Assembly (NCBI GenBank): GCA_003141195.1 | Contig: PLLC01000054.1 | Span: 1-43,786 of the forward strand | DNA length: 43,786 nt | Direction of reading: 5' to 3' | From: Syntrophaceae bacterium | GTDB taxonomy: Bacteria; Desulfobacterota; Syntrophia; Syntrophales; UBA5619 | Part shown: positions 27,261 to 35,805 of the stretch, piece by piece | How positions within the stretch are numbered: the first letter of the stretch is position 1 | How the letters are laid out: every line of letters starts with the position of its first letter | The notes under the pieces: model-generated | Databases searched by the model: none | Told to the model about the DNA's origin: nothing | The model's input: only the letters and a program-made list of their open reading frames with translations | Position numbers and translations under genes: made by a program

Positions 27261-28106
27261 ATGGATGAGAAGAAAGACATGACGGTGGAGAGAGCGTCGT
27301 CCCCGCAAGAGACCGTTTTGGACCTGAAGGCCGTACGGGAGGCCTGCGGTCTCTCCTTGCAGGCCATCTTCGAGACGACACGGGTCGGCCTCGTCAATCT
27401 CACGGCCGTGGAAAATGGCGATTTTGACCGCCTCCCGCCTCCCGTTTATGCGCGAAATTTCATCCGGAAATACGCCCGGGCCGTCGGTATCGATGAAAAA
27501 CCGATCCTCGACCGCTATGAAAAGCATCTGGAAAATCTGAAACCGCCGCAGGAGGAGACAGAGGTTCGAAAACCCTGGCCGGAAACCGGCCGGCGTTACC
27601 GTTTCCTTTTTATGAGCCTCGCTGCCGTGATCGCGGCCGGCATCCTGGTCTCTGCCATCTTCCTCTATGACCAGGGCGGGAAACCGCCTTCACCCGCCCC
27701 GGTCGTGGAATCCCCTTCCCCGGAACAGGGCATACCCGTTCCTGCCCAGACAGCGGCTGTCCCGAATGCCCCCGCCCAGATCACGGCATCCAAATCGGCC
27801 CCGGCTCCGGCGGGAAAATCCATCCTTCCGCCCGCCGCCGCTGGGAAGATGTACCATCTTGTCATCGAGGCCCGCGAACTTACCTGGATCCGGATCACGG
27901 AAGACCGGAACCCCTCCTACCAGGCCCTCCTCAAGCCAGGCGAAAAGATCGAGAGGCTGGCCTCCGATTATTTCCAGCTCGATATCGGCAATGCGGGGGG
28001 AATCAATCTCATCTTCCAAGGGAAGCCCCTGGGAAGCATTGGAAAGCAGGGTCAGATCATCCACATGCGTCTGCCGGAAAAAGGGTCGGAGAGAAAATCG
28101 CGCTGA
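27261..28106 (+). CDS. RodZ-like helix-turn-helix membrane protein
   Basis: 281 aa. A cytoplasmic HTH of the RodZ type covers about residues 20-90 (LKAVREACGLSLQAIFETTRV, then YARNFIRKYARAVGID), one membrane helix covers about 113-135, a Pro/Ala-rich linker runs to about 190, and a DUF4115 beta domain follows (LVIEARELTWIRITEDRN, LLKPGEKIERLASDYFQLDIGNAGGI). RodZ links MreB to the envelope elongation complex in rods; this protein has the same order of domains. AGGTAGG lies before the ATG. It may be cotranscribed with tatA, though tatA has its own promoter. Confidence 0.85.
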   Translation: MDEKKDMTVERASSPQETVLDLKAVREACGLSLQAIFETTRVGLVNLTAVENGDFDRLPPPVYARNFIRKYARAVGIDEKPILDRYEKHLENLKPPQEETEVRKPWPETGRRYRFLFMSLAAVIAAGILVSAIFLYDQGGKPPSPAPVVESPSPEQGIPVPAQTAAVPNAPAQITASKSAPAPAGKSILPPAAAGKMYHLVIEARELTWIRITEDRNPSYQALLKPGEKIERLASDYFQLDIGNAGGINLIFQGKPLGSIGKQGQIIHMRLPEKGSERKSR

Positions 28107-28118
28107 AGAAGTTCCCGT

Positions 28119-28147
28119 TTGACAATGCATGGCCGATCGTCTAAGAT
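28119..28147 (+). promoter_or_regulatory. Sigma-70 promoter for tatA
   Basis: TTGACA at 28119-28124 and TAAGAT at 28142-28147 with a 17-base spacer, ending 36 bases before the tatA ATG. GAGGCTGGAAGC supplies a modest ribosome-binding site. Confidence 0.75.
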
Positions 28148-28183
28148 CAGTGCCACGAAAAGAAAGAAAGAGGCTGGAAGCAT

Positions 28184-28378
28184 ATGTTTGGAATAGGCAT
28201 GCCCGAACTGCTGATCATTCTGGTGATCATCCTGATCATCTTCGGCGCTGGCAAACTCCCCGAGATCGGTAGCGCGCTGGGCCGGGGCATCAAGAACTTC
28301 AAGAAGGCCACCCGTGAGCCGAACGAAATCGACGTCACGCCAACCGCCGAGAAGAAGACCGACGAAAAGAAGCCCTGA
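28184..28378 (+). CDS. tatA: Twin-arginine translocase subunit TatA/E
   Basis: 64 aa. The short N-terminus MFGIGMPE precedes a membrane helix ([12 protein letters not shown]), then the conserved hinge [23 protein letters not shown] and an acidic/Lys-rich tail. TatA oligomers form the pore-like element for export of folded proteins. No tatB or tatC is nearby. Small but complete. Confidence 0.95.
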   Translation: MFGIGMPELLIILVIILIIFGAGKLPEIGSALGRGIKNFKKATREPNEIDVTPTAEKKTDEKKP

Positions 28379-28411
28379 ACCCCCCTTACAGCCTGTTGGA
28401 AAGTTGCAGAT

Positions 28412-28537
28412 CCAGGCTGTTCAAAAAGGTCCGGATGCAAGGCCCCCGAAATCCTGAGCCGTGAGGCGTACTTGCTGGTACGTTGAACGGCGAAGAATGA
28501 GGGAAACGCAGCAGACGGGCGTTTTTCAACAGTCTGC
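28412..28537. repeat. 126-bp dispersed element with inverted ends
   Basis: Ends CCAGGCTGTTCAAAAAGG (28412-28429) and, inverted, GCAGACTGTTGAAAAACG (28520-28537) match at 14 of 18 positions. The inside has no gene. It lies in the convergent gap between tatA and the ferredoxin-type gene and looks like a MITE-like repeat of this bacterial group; the only other sequence in this 288-base gap is non-coding. Confidence 0.65.
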
Positions 28538-28666
28538 TAAAGGTCATCATTTCTTACGGGGCAGGGAGGAGCCCGGATCCACGAGCCAGAACGCGGAATT
28601 CAGTCCACCCCTCCACCAGAAGGAACTCCTGCACGCCTGGAAACGATTCATCGAGACGGGCAAGCT

Positions 28667-29416
28667 TCAGGGAGGCGCCGTTCCCCCTTTTTTCTCGCCG
28701 CGGGCGGAGATGACGATGACCTCGAGCGGGATCTTCTTTCCCGCTAGGGCCATCCCCTTCCGGACGATCACGGGGAGTCCCTGACAGCAGGGGACCTCCA
28801 TGACGACGACCGTGACACTTTTGATCGCCGCCATCTCGAAAATGGCGGCGAATTTGTTTACATAGGCCTCCGCGTCGTCGAACTTCGGGCAGCCCAGGAG
28901 GACCGTCTTCCCCCGGAGCAGGTCGTCGTGGAAACGCGGATAGGCGACGGGGGTGCAGTCCGCGGCGACGAGCAGATCGGCCCCGCGGAGAAACGGCGCC
29001 GAGGGCGGGACAAGGCGAATCTGGACCGGCCAGTGGGTGAGGGCGGAGACGCCGGAAACGGTCTGCGAGACCGGGACGTTCGCCCTGTCGCAGGCGGTCT
29101 GCGGGGCGAAGGTCTGCATGAGCGTGGACGGGCAGCCGCAGGGCAGGGACTGGTCGCCGACTGTTTTCCCGGAGGGGTGGACAAGTTCCTTTACGGCCTC
29201 CGCATCGAACGGATCCGCCTCCGCATCGACGACCATAAGCGCGCCCCGCGGGCATTCGCCGAGACAGGCGCCCAGGCCGTCGCAGTACTTCTCCGCCACG
29301 AGCCGCGCCTTGCCGTCCACGATCCGGATGGCGCCCTCCGCGCAGGAGGGGATGCAGAGCCCGCAGCCGTCGCATTTTTCCTCATCGATCCGGATGATTT
29401 TTCGGGTGCTTTTCAT
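28667..29416 (-). CDS. 4Fe-4S ferredoxin-type protein
   Basis: 249 aa. The first 70 residues hold a 2x[4Fe-4S]-like region: KCDGCGLCIPSCAEGAIRI, then CDGLGACLGECPRGAL, where the second cluster has an unusual C-x5-C-x3-C-P spacing. A C-terminal domain follows with several more Cys (PCGCPSTLM, ADCTPVAYPRF, LLGCPKFDD, VPCCQGLP). An electron-transfer or oxidoreductase accessory role is likely; no specific partner is adjacent. The start at 29416 has AAGGAGG; 29437 is rejected. The HcpR-like palindrome at 29493-29508 lies about 80 bases upstream, suggesting nitrosative-stress control (inference). Confidence 0.85.
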   Translation of the reverse strand: MKSTRKIIRIDEEKCDGCGLCIPSCAEGAIRIVDGKARLVAEKYCDGLGACLGECPRGALMVVDAEADPFDAEAVKELVHPSGKTVGDQSLPCGCPSTLMQTFAPQTACDRANVPVSQTVSGVSALTHWPVQIRLVPPSAPFLRGADLLVAADCTPVAYPRFHDDLLRGKTVLLGCPKFDDAEAYVNKFAAIFEMAAIKSVTVVVMEVPCCQGLPVIVRKGMALAGKKIPLEVIVISARGEKKGGTAPP

Positions 29417-29492
29417 GATAACCTCCTTATTCTTCAATCTCTTAGGTTTATTCCATTTTGATTCTTTTATATCACATCATGATAAAAAGCGC

Positions 29493-29508
29493 TTTGACAT
29501 AAGTCAAA
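29493..29508. promoter_or_regulatory. HcpR/FNR-type operator
   Basis: TTTGACATAAGTCAAA is a palindrome of the form WTTGAC-N4-GTCAAW, the pattern known for HcpR, the CRP/FNR-family regulator of hybrid-cluster protein genes in deltaproteobacteria. It lies between the ferredoxin-type gene (minus) and the cupin gene (plus). The remainder of this 303-base gap shows no gene. Confidence 0.6.
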
Positions 29509-29676
29509 GGGATGTGTAATTATTTGGCGGCTTCGGGAAAAGCCCGCAGTGACGCGGCGTTTCTTCAGCAGACTGGGCCGGCGAAAACAGGACGCGGCGC
29601 GTTCCTATTTTCCGGGAAAGGAAACGGATTGCAGGGATGGCAGAGGGCCCCAACTTTCCCTGCGTTCGGCAGGCGT

Positions 29677-29706
29677 ATGAAAATAATCGGGAGCGGTCCC
29701 CCCTTT
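29677..29706 (+). repeat. Short direct repeat before the cupin gene, copy 1
   Basis: ATGAAAATAATCGGGAGC followed by GGTCCCCCCTT. The same sequence with two mismatches lies at 30403-30431, just after the cupin-ABM gene, so the pair frames that gene. Confidence 0.75.
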
Positions 29707-29719
29707 TGGAGGTGAAAAA

Positions 29720-30388
29720 GTGGATGTTATTGATCTGAAAAGCAGAGAGATGTTCAGTCATGAAGGGCGCGGCGTCGCGGCGCTCGTGGAGGAGCCGAAT
29801 TTGAAGATCCGCCAGGTCGGTCTGGAGCCGGGGAAGGAGGTCCCCGTCCACACGGCCGACGCCCCGGTGACCCTCCAGGTGGTCCGCGGCGAGGGGGTCT
29901 TCTCCGCGGGGGAGGAGAGCGTCCGGATGGGGTCGGGGAAACTCCTCCGGATCCCGGAGGGTGCGTCGATGGGCATCCGGAACGAATCGGCGAAGCCCCT
30001 GGTTTTTCTTGTGATCAAGACGCCGCTGGCGGCCGGTCCGGTCCGGGACTCCGCCCTGGCCGGGAGGCCGGGGACGTTCGTCAACCTGATCGATTTCGCG
30101 CCGCTGAAGCCGGGGAAAGAGGAGTCCTTCCGGGAGTGGTTCCACCATTCCAGCGAAATTTTCGCAAAACATCCCGGATTCGTCTCCCGGACGCTCCTCA
30201 GGCCGATCGAGGGCGGCAGCCGCTACGCCGCGGTGGTCGAGCACGAATCGAAAGAGACCTTCATGGATATGCAACTGAGCGACGACCGCGAAGAGCTCTT
30301 CCGGCAGGCGGAGCCCCTCGTCCTCGGCCCGGCCACGCCGCATTTCTACGAGACGCTCCTCTCGTATCGGAAATCGGGGGAGAAGTGA
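29720..30388 (+). CDS. Cupin plus antibiotic-biosynthesis-monooxygenase (ABM) domain protein
   Basis: 222 aa in two small domains. Residues about 28-105 form a cupin barrel (VGLEPGKEVPVHTADAPVTL, VVRGEGVFSAGEE, LLRIPEGASMGIRN) with only one or two of the usual metal His/Glu, so metal binding is doubtful. Residues about 118-215 form an ABM-like ferredoxin fold (VNLIDFAPLKPGKEESFREWF, HPGFVSRTLLRP, SRYAAVVEHESKETFMDM). Such pairs occur in small stress or quinone-related proteins; function unknown. GTG 29720 is chosen for its TTTTGGAGG ribosome-binding site. Direct repeats flank the gene. Confidence 0.75.
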   Translation: MDVIDLKSREMFSHEGRGVAALVEEPNLKIRQVGLEPGKEVPVHTADAPVTLQVVRGEGVFSAGEESVRMGSGKLLRIPEGASMGIRNESAKPLVFLVIKTPLAAGPVRDSALAGRPGTFVNLIDFAPLKPGKEESFREWFHHSSEIFAKHPGFVSRTLLRPIEGGSRYAAVVEHESKETFMDMQLSDDREELFRQAEPLVLGPATPHFYETLLSYRKSGEK

Positions 30389-30402
30389 GGGGGTGAGGAG
30401 GG

Positions 30403-30432
30403 ATGAAAATAATCGGGAGCTGTCCCTCCTTA
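30403..30432 (+). repeat. Short direct repeat after the cupin gene, copy 2
   Basis: ATGAAAATAATCGGGAGC followed by TGTCCCTCCTT, about 27 of 29 identical to 29677-29705. Confidence 0.75.
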
Positions 30433-30544
30433 CGCCTCACCCCTCTCTCCTCACTTTGTACGAGAATTGCAATCATTTTCGGCGTGTGGTAGGGTTCCCG
30501 CAAAAAATATCCGCCCGGTAAGGGGCAGGAATGAGGGAGAGATC

Positions 30545-32722
30545 ATGGATGCAGCGGAGCTGATCCGGAAGGCGAAGGCGGAGGGACGGACCGCCCTGAC
30601 CGAGGCGGAGTCCAAGGAGGTTCTCAGGCAGTTCGGCGTTCCGGTTGTGGCGGAGTTTGTCGCGGCCACGCCGGAAGAGGCCGTCGCGAAGGCGCAGGCG
30701 ATCGGATTTCCTGTCGTTCTGAAGGGCCTCGGGACAAAACTGACGCACAAGACGGAGCGGGGGCTCGTCCGGCTGAATCTCAAGGATGACGGAGAGGTCC
30801 GGCAGGCGGCGGCGGCGGTGGCCGCATCCGCGGGGGCGGATCTGGAGGGATATCTGATTCAGCCGATGCTCTCCAGCCGCCGGGAGTTCGTCGCCGGCCT
30901 CTTCCACGACGCCCAGTTCGGGCCGGTCGTCATGTTCGGCCTCGGCGGCATCTTCACCGAGGCGCTGAACGACGTGGCCTTCCGCATCGCGCCCGTCGAT
31001 GAACAAGAAGCGGAACAGATGATCGACGAAATCCGTTCGCGCAAGCTCCTCGGGCCGTTCCGCGGCGAGCAGGCGGCGGGGCGGGAGCGGCTCATCCGAA
31101 CACTGATGGGCCTCTCCCGGGTCGGCCTGGAGCTTCCGGACGTGACCGAGGCGGACATCAACCCCCTTCTGGTCGGCCCGGACGGACAGGCGACGGCGGT
31201 GGACGCCCTCATCATCCTGGGCGAGCGCCCCGCGGCGCAGATGTCCCATCCGCCGGTGGACGCGACCGCCATCGCGAAGCTCTTCTACCCCCGCTCCATC
31301 GCCTTCGTCGGCGCCTCCGGGACGTTCGGCAAGTGGGGCTATATGCTCTTCTGCAACGTGGCCGCGGGCGGGTTCAAGGGGCCGATCTACCTCGTCAACG
31401 CCAGGGGCGCGGAAATCGCCGGCCGGCCGACGTTCAAGTCGGTGGGCGAAATTCCGGGGCCGGTCGATCTGGCCGTCGTGACCATCCCGGCGGCGAAGGT
31501 CCTCGATTTGATTCCCCAGTTGCAGGAGAAGGGGATCAAAAACATGCTCCTGATCACCTCCGGATTTGCCGAAACGGGCGCCGAGGGGCGCCGCCTGGAG
31601 GAGGAACTTGTCCGAAAGGCGCGGGCGGCGGGCATCCTGATCCTCGGCCCCAATACGATGGGGATCTGCAACCCCCACGACGCCCTCTTCTGCTGCGGCT
31701 CGAACGTCCTCCCGAAGCCCGGGACCACCACGCTCGTCTCTCAGTCGGGAAACCTCGGGGTGCAGCTCCTGGGCTTCGCCGAGCACGAGGGGATCGGCAT
31801 CCGCGCCTTCGGCGGTTCGGGGAACGAGGCAATGATCACGATCGAGGATTACATGGAGGCGTTCGAGGTCGATGAACTGACCCGGACGGTCGTCCTCTAT
31901 ATCGAAAGCATCAAGAACGGCCGGCGCTTTTTCGAGGCCGCCCGGCGGGTGGGGAAAAAGAAGCCCGTCGTGATGCTCAAGGGGGGGCGCACGCAAGCGG
32001 GGAACCGCGCCGCCGCGAGCCATACCGGGGCGCTCGCCTCCAACCTGCGGGTCTTTGACGCCGCCGCCCGCCAGTCGGGGATCGTCGTGGCGGACCAGCC
32101 GATGGACCTCCTCGACCTGTCGGCCGCCTTCTCCTCCCTTCCCCTCCCCCGCGGCAACCGGGTCGCCATTATGACCCTGGGCGGCGGCTGGGGGGTCGTC
32201 GCCTCCGACCTCTGCGTGGAAAACGGCCTGACGATCCCCGAACTCTCTCCGGAACTCATCGCACGGATCGATCAGATCCTCCCCCCCTACTGGAGCCGCT
32301 CCAACCCCATCGATTTGGTCGGCGAGTTCAGCCCCAAAATACCGATGCAGGTCATGGAGGAGTTAGTGAAGTGGGAGGGGTGCGACGCGGTGATCCATCT
32401 GGGAATCGTCGGGCGCCTGACCTTTCTCAAACAGATGATCCGTTCCATCCACGAGGTTGATCCGGTGATGGACCGAAAGTTTCTCGATGCGGTGCCGGGG
32501 GCGCTCGTCGAGTTCGAAAACCGATACACGATCCACACGGTCCACCTCATGGAGAAGTACGGCAAGCCGATCCTCGGAGTGAACCTCCTTCCCGAGGAGA
32601 ACGCCCGCACCATCCTGGATGTCGAGGGGAGCGCTTACAAGGGGGTTTCCTTTCTGACGCCGGAGAGGGCCGTCAAGGCGCTCGCCCGGATGAACGCCTA
32701 CCGTGAGTGGCGGGAAAAATAA
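30545..32722 (+). CDS. ADP-forming acyl/acetyl-CoA synthetase (single-chain)
   Basis: 725 aa NDP-forming acid-CoA ligase interconverting acyl-CoA, ADP and Pi with acid, CoA and ATP; in fermenters it makes ATP from acyl-CoA. The order is reversed from many homologues: an ATP-grasp domain first (about 1-225), then the CoA-binding and succinyl-CoA-synthetase-like domains (about 240-710). GLGTKLTHKTERG contains His68 and AASHTGALAS contains His493, the two phospho-transfer histidines of this family. IAFVGASGTFGKWGY near 257 is the CoA-binding Rossmann motif. GAGGGAGA precedes ATG 30545. Its last 87 bp are duplicated at 36309-36395. Confidence 0.94.
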   Translation: MDAAELIRKAKAEGRTALTEAESKEVLRQFGVPVVAEFVAATPEEAVAKAQAIGFPVVLKGLGTKLTHKTERGLVRLNLKDDGEVRQAAAAVAASAGADLEGYLIQPMLSSRREFVAGLFHDAQFGPVVMFGLGGIFTEALNDVAFRIAPVDEQEAEQMIDEIRSRKLLGPFRGEQAAGRERLIRTLMGLSRVGLELPDVTEADINPLLVGPDGQATAVDALIILGERPAAQMSHPPVDATAIAKLFYPRSIAFVGASGTFGKWGYMLFCNVAAGGFKGPIYLVNARGAEIAGRPTFKSVGEIPGPVDLAVVTIPAAKVLDLIPQLQEKGIKNMLLITSGFAETGAEGRRLEEELVRKARAAGILILGPNTMGICNPHDALFCCGSNVLPKPGTTTLVSQSGNLGVQLLGFAEHEGIGIRAFGGSGNEAMITIEDYMEAFEVDELTRTVVLYIESIKNGRRFFEAARRVGKKKPVVMLKGGRTQAGNRAAASHTGALASNLRVFDAAARQSGIVVADQPMDLLDLSAAFSSLPLPRGNRVAIMTLGGGWGVVASDLCVENGLTIPELSPELIARIDQILPPYWSRSNPIDLVGEFSPKIPMQVMEELVKWEGCDAVIHLGIVGRLTFLKQMIRSIHEVDPVMDRKFLDAVPGALVEFENRYTIHTVHLMEKYGKPILGVNLLPEENARTILDVEGSAYKGVSFLTPERAVKALARMNAYREWREK

Positions 32723-32761
32723 GGGGACAGCCCCATAGTGTCCTGCCAGTCAGAATCCTGT
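32636..32761 (+). repeat. 126-bp direct repeat, copy 1
   Basis: Covers the last 29 codons of the acyl-CoA synthetase with its stop, plus 39 bases (TAGTGTCCTGCCAG, AGAATCCTGT). Copy 2 at 36309-36434 differs at about 8 positions without gaps. Confidence 0.9.
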
Positions 32762-32762
32762 A

Positions 32763-32945
32763 TTGTCAATATTCCATTCGGGCGCCATGATGCTGGAACA
32801 TCTTGAATATCCCGAGGCCGCCCGCGCCGTGGAGATTGCCGTGGATCAGGTTCTGGCCGACGAGAAGCTCCGGACGCCGGACCTTGGAGGAAAGGCATCG
32901 ACGAAAACGGTCGGAATGGCCGTCGCCGCAGGGGTTGCCCGTTGA
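32763..32945 (+). pseudogene. Isocitrate/isopropylmalate-type dehydrogenase, C-terminal remnant
   Basis: About 60 codons matching the end of the TTC/IPMDH/ICDH family: SGAMMLEHLEYPEAARAVE, then TPDLGGKASTKTVG. The full-length gene 60 bases downstream ends with a similar but clearly different sequence, so this is the tail of a paralogue, not a tandem copy. It begins exactly where the 126-bp repeat ends and has no start of its own. Confidence 0.75.
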
Positions 32946-33008
32946 CGGCAGAAAAAGATTGTATTTTCATTTAGAAACTTTATAATTCGCTCATCGGAGG
33001 TGCGACGT

Positions 33009-34082
33009 ATGCGCGACTATCATGTTGCCGTAATTCCCGGCGACGGCATTGGGCAAGAGGTAACGCCGGAAGGCGTGCGTGTTTTGGATAGGGTCGGCGA
33101 GATTACGGGCGCCTACAAGATGCATTACGAATATTTTCCCTGGGGCTGTGAATACTACTTAAAAACCGGGAAAATGATGGCGGAGGACGGATTGGACATC
33201 CTCCGGCCATTCGACGTCATCTACTTCGGTGCGGTCGGTTTCCCCAGCGTCCCCGATCACATTTCCCTGCGCGGACTGCGCCTGCCCATCTGCCAGGGTT
33301 TCGATCAATACGTGTGCCTCCGCCCGAGTTACTTGCTGCCGGGAATTCAGAGCCCGCTTGCCGGCAAGAAGCCCGGCGACATCGACTTCTATGTCGTTCG
33401 GGAAAACACGGAAGGCGAGTACACCGGTGCAGGCGGACGGGCCCACCGCGGCCTGCCGATCGAGCTTGCCATAGAGACATCGGTGTTCACACGCACCGGC
33501 GTCGAACGCGTGATCCGTTATGCATACCAACTTGCGCAGAAGCGGCGGAAAAAACTGATCAACGCGACGAAATCGAATGCACAGCAGCATTCGCTTACCT
33601 TCTGGGATGAGATTTTCACTGAAGTCGGCAAGGCGTTCCCCACAGTTCAAACCGAACGCGTATTGATCGATGCGCTGTCGGCCCGCTTCGTTCTGCATCC
33701 CGAATCTCTCGATGTCGTCGTCGGTTCAAACCTGTTCGGTGACATTCTCACGGACCTTGGCGGCGCGATTTGCGGTAGCCTCGGACTCGCGGCAAGCGGC
33801 AACATCAATCCCGAACGCGCCTATCCCTCCATGTTCGAACCGGTTCACGGTTCCGCGCCGGACATTTTTGGCAAGGGCATTGCAAATCCGATCGGGATGA
33901 TCTGGTGCGGCGCCATGATGCTGGAGTTTCTCGGTGAAAAACCGGCCGGCGAGCTCATCATGAAAGCGATCGAGGCGGTCACCGGTGAAGGCAAGGCACT
34001 CACACCCGATCTCGGCGGCAAAGCGAAGACCTCGCAGGTAGCCGACGAAGTCATCGCCAAGGCGCTTGCATTGGCAAAGTGA
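33009..34082 (+). CDS. Tartrate dehydrogenase / D-malate dehydrogenase (decarboxylating)
   Basis: 357 aa beta-decarboxylating NAD-dependent dehydrogenase. AVIPGDGIGQEVTPEGVRVLD is the family N-terminus. FPWGCEYYLKTG near residue 45 is the substrate-side signature of tartrate/D-malate enzymes rather than isopropylmalate or isocitrate ones. FYVVRENTEGEYTGAGG, the catalytic Lys/Asp segment (KLINATKSNAQQ and NLFGDILTDLGG) and FEPVHGSAPDI complete it. GGAGGT precedes ATG 33009. It pairs with the DASS transporter downstream, fitting uptake and oxidation of tartrate, malate or a related diacid. Codon use is less GC-biased than in neighbours, suggesting transfer. Confidence 0.9.
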   Translation: MRDYHVAVIPGDGIGQEVTPEGVRVLDRVGEITGAYKMHYEYFPWGCEYYLKTGKMMAEDGLDILRPFDVIYFGAVGFPSVPDHISLRGLRLPICQGFDQYVCLRPSYLLPGIQSPLAGKKPGDIDFYVVRENTEGEYTGAGGRAHRGLPIELAIETSVFTRTGVERVIRYAYQLAQKRRKKLINATKSNAQQHSLTFWDEIFTEVGKAFPTVQTERVLIDALSARFVLHPESLDVVVGSNLFGDILTDLGGAICGSLGLAASGNINPERAYPSMFEPVHGSAPDIFGKGIANPIGMIWCGAMMLEFLGEKPAGELIMKAIEAVTGEGKALTPDLGGKAKTSQVADEVIAKALALAK

Positions 34083-34290
34083 ATATTGCGGCAATTGTAT
34101 TATCGTTTGACTTTCAGATTATCCCGTTATAGAAAAACGGTAGAACAGTACCTGAAGTTGTCTTGTCATAAAGTGGCGTGACGCATCCATTTTCATCTCC
34201 TGCCGATCGGTCGGCGTTCTATTGAAGCGGGAGGCGATGTTCGACCCGCCGTGCGGCGGGGAAAAAAATAATGGGACTCAGGGGGGCATT

Positions 34291-35751
34291 ATGAAAATCA
34301 ATTGGAAAATCGTTGTTCCGTTGGCGGTGTGGCTGTTGCTTGCAGCTTATGGGGGGTTGATGGGACCTCCGACAGGTCTCAAGCTTCAAGCATGGTATTA
34401 TTTCTCCTTGTTTATCGCCGTCATTATAGGCTTGATTCTTGAGCCGATACCCGCCGCCGCGATAGGCATGATCGGCATTGCGATTGCCGCAACGCTGGGC
34501 TTGGTGGACGCCAACATGAACAGGTCGATCGCCTGGGCGCTCAGCGGTTTTTCCGACACCACCGTGTGGCTCATCTTCGGAGCATTCGTCTTCTCCATGG
34601 GGTACAACAAGACCGGCCTGGGGCGACGCATCGCCCTCCGCTTGGTAAAATTGCTCGGCGGCCACACGCTCGGTTTGGGGTATGCAATAGCGATTGCCGA
34701 TCTTGTCCTCGCACCCGGCACGCCCTCGAACACCGCGCGCAGCGCCGGCACAATCTTTCCCGTCATCCGCAACATCCCCGGCCTGTACGGTTCGGAACCG
34801 GGCCCGACGGCGCGCAAAATCGGATCGTACATCATGTGGACGGCATTTGCCGCAACCGCCGTTACCAGCTCGATGTTCATCACTTCGCTTGCGCCGAACG
34901 CCGCCGCACTCGCCATCGCCAAGGGCACCACGAAAGTGGACATCAACTGGCTCCAGTGGTTCCTCGGTTTCTTGCCCGTCGGAATCATTTTGTTTCTGAT
35001 CACTCCCTTGCTGGTGTATTGGATCTATCCCCCGGAGATCAAATCGTCCAAGGAGATCCCGGAATGGGCGAGCAGCGAACTGGACAAGATAGGCGCGATC
35101 ACCAAACAGGAAATCACGATGATCGTTCTGGTCCTCATCGCCATCTTTCTCTGGATCGCCGGATCGAACCAGATGATATCGCTGCCGTACGTCGGCAGCA
35201 ACTTCATCAACGCGACTACGGTCGTCCTGGTCGGCATCGCGTTGATGATCGTGACCGGCATCGTCACATGGGAAGAGATCACCGAAAACAAGGGCGCCTG
35301 GAACATTCTGGTATGGTTTGCCACGCTGATTACGATGGCGAACGGCCTGAATCTGGTCGGTTTCGTCAAGTGGTTTGCCGACCTCGCCGCCACACCGCTC
35401 AAAGGACTGAATCCTCTCGTGGCGATGGGTTTCCTGGTTGCACTTTTCTTCTTCATTCACTATTTCTTTGCATCGCTCAGCGCGCACACCGCGGCAGTTC
35501 TGCCGGTTATTCTGGCCATCGGCGTAAATATTCCGGGCATTCCGAGTGTGCCGTTTGCGCTCCTGTGCGTTTACTCGCTCGGTTTGATGGGTGTTATCTC
35601 GCCATATGCGACGGGTCCCGCGCCGGTATACTACGGATGCGGTTTCATACCACGCAATGATTTCTGGAGACTCGGTTTTATTTTCGGCGTCATCTACCTG
35701 GCCATATTGCTGGCCGTCGGCATGCCGTGGCTCTTGACGGTCAAGCTGTAA
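34291..35751 (+). CDS. DASS-family Na+/dicarboxylate or tricarboxylate transporter
   Basis: 486 aa, about 12 membrane segments. TPSNTARSAG near residue 150 holds the first SNT Na/substrate motif and FASLSAHTAAVLPV near 400 holds the second, S-x-H-T type; the inverted-repeat DASS/CitT layout is clear. It would import a di- or tricarboxylate, or exchange one for another as SodiT1/TtdT/CitT do. Start ATG 34291 after GGGGGG. Linked with the tartrate/malate dehydrogenase, its substrate is probably tartrate, malate or a similar acid (inference). A GC-rich hairpin follows. Confidence 0.9.
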   Translation: MKINWKIVVPLAVWLLLAAYGGLMGPPTGLKLQAWYYFSLFIAVIIGLILEPIPAAAIGMIGIAIAATLGLVDANMNRSIAWALSGFSDTTVWLIFGAFVFSMGYNKTGLGRRIALRLVKLLGGHTLGLGYAIAIADLVLAPGTPSNTARSAGTIFPVIRNIPGLYGSEPGPTARKIGSYIMWTAFAATAVTSSMFITSLAPNAAALAIAKGTTKVDINWLQWFLGFLPVGIILFLITPLLVYWIYPPEIKSSKEIPEWASSELDKIGAITKQEITMIVLVLIAIFLWIAGSNQMISLPYVGSNFINATTVVLVGIALMIVTGIVTWEEITENKGAWNILVWFATLITMANGLNLVGFVKWFADLAATPLKGLNPLVAMGFLVALFFFIHYFFASLSAHTAAVLPVILAIGVNIPGIPSVPFALLCVYSLGLMGVISPYATGPAPVYYGCGFIPRNDFWRLGFIFGVIYLAILLAVGMPWLLTVKL

Positions 35752-35774
35752 TGTAGATTCCGCACGACGGGAAA

Positions 35775-35805
35775 ATGCGGCGGCCGACCTATCCGGCCGC
35801 CGCAT
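35775..35805 (+). terminator. Hairpin after the DASS gene
   Basis: ATGCGGCGGCCG at 35775-35786 pairs perfectly with CGGCCGCCGCAT at 35794-35805. The T run after it is poor, so termination may be partial or factor-assisted. Confidence 0.55.

Noticed and set aside
28554-28666. Possible extended tail of the ferredoxin-type protein in another frame
   Set aside because: The extra residues match no known ending, and the stop at 28667 follows a plausible C-terminus.
34083-34290. TTGACT ... TATAGA as a separate promoter for the DASS transporter
   Set aside because: The spacer is only about 15 bases and the -10 is imperfect; cotranscription with the dehydrogenase is at least as likely.
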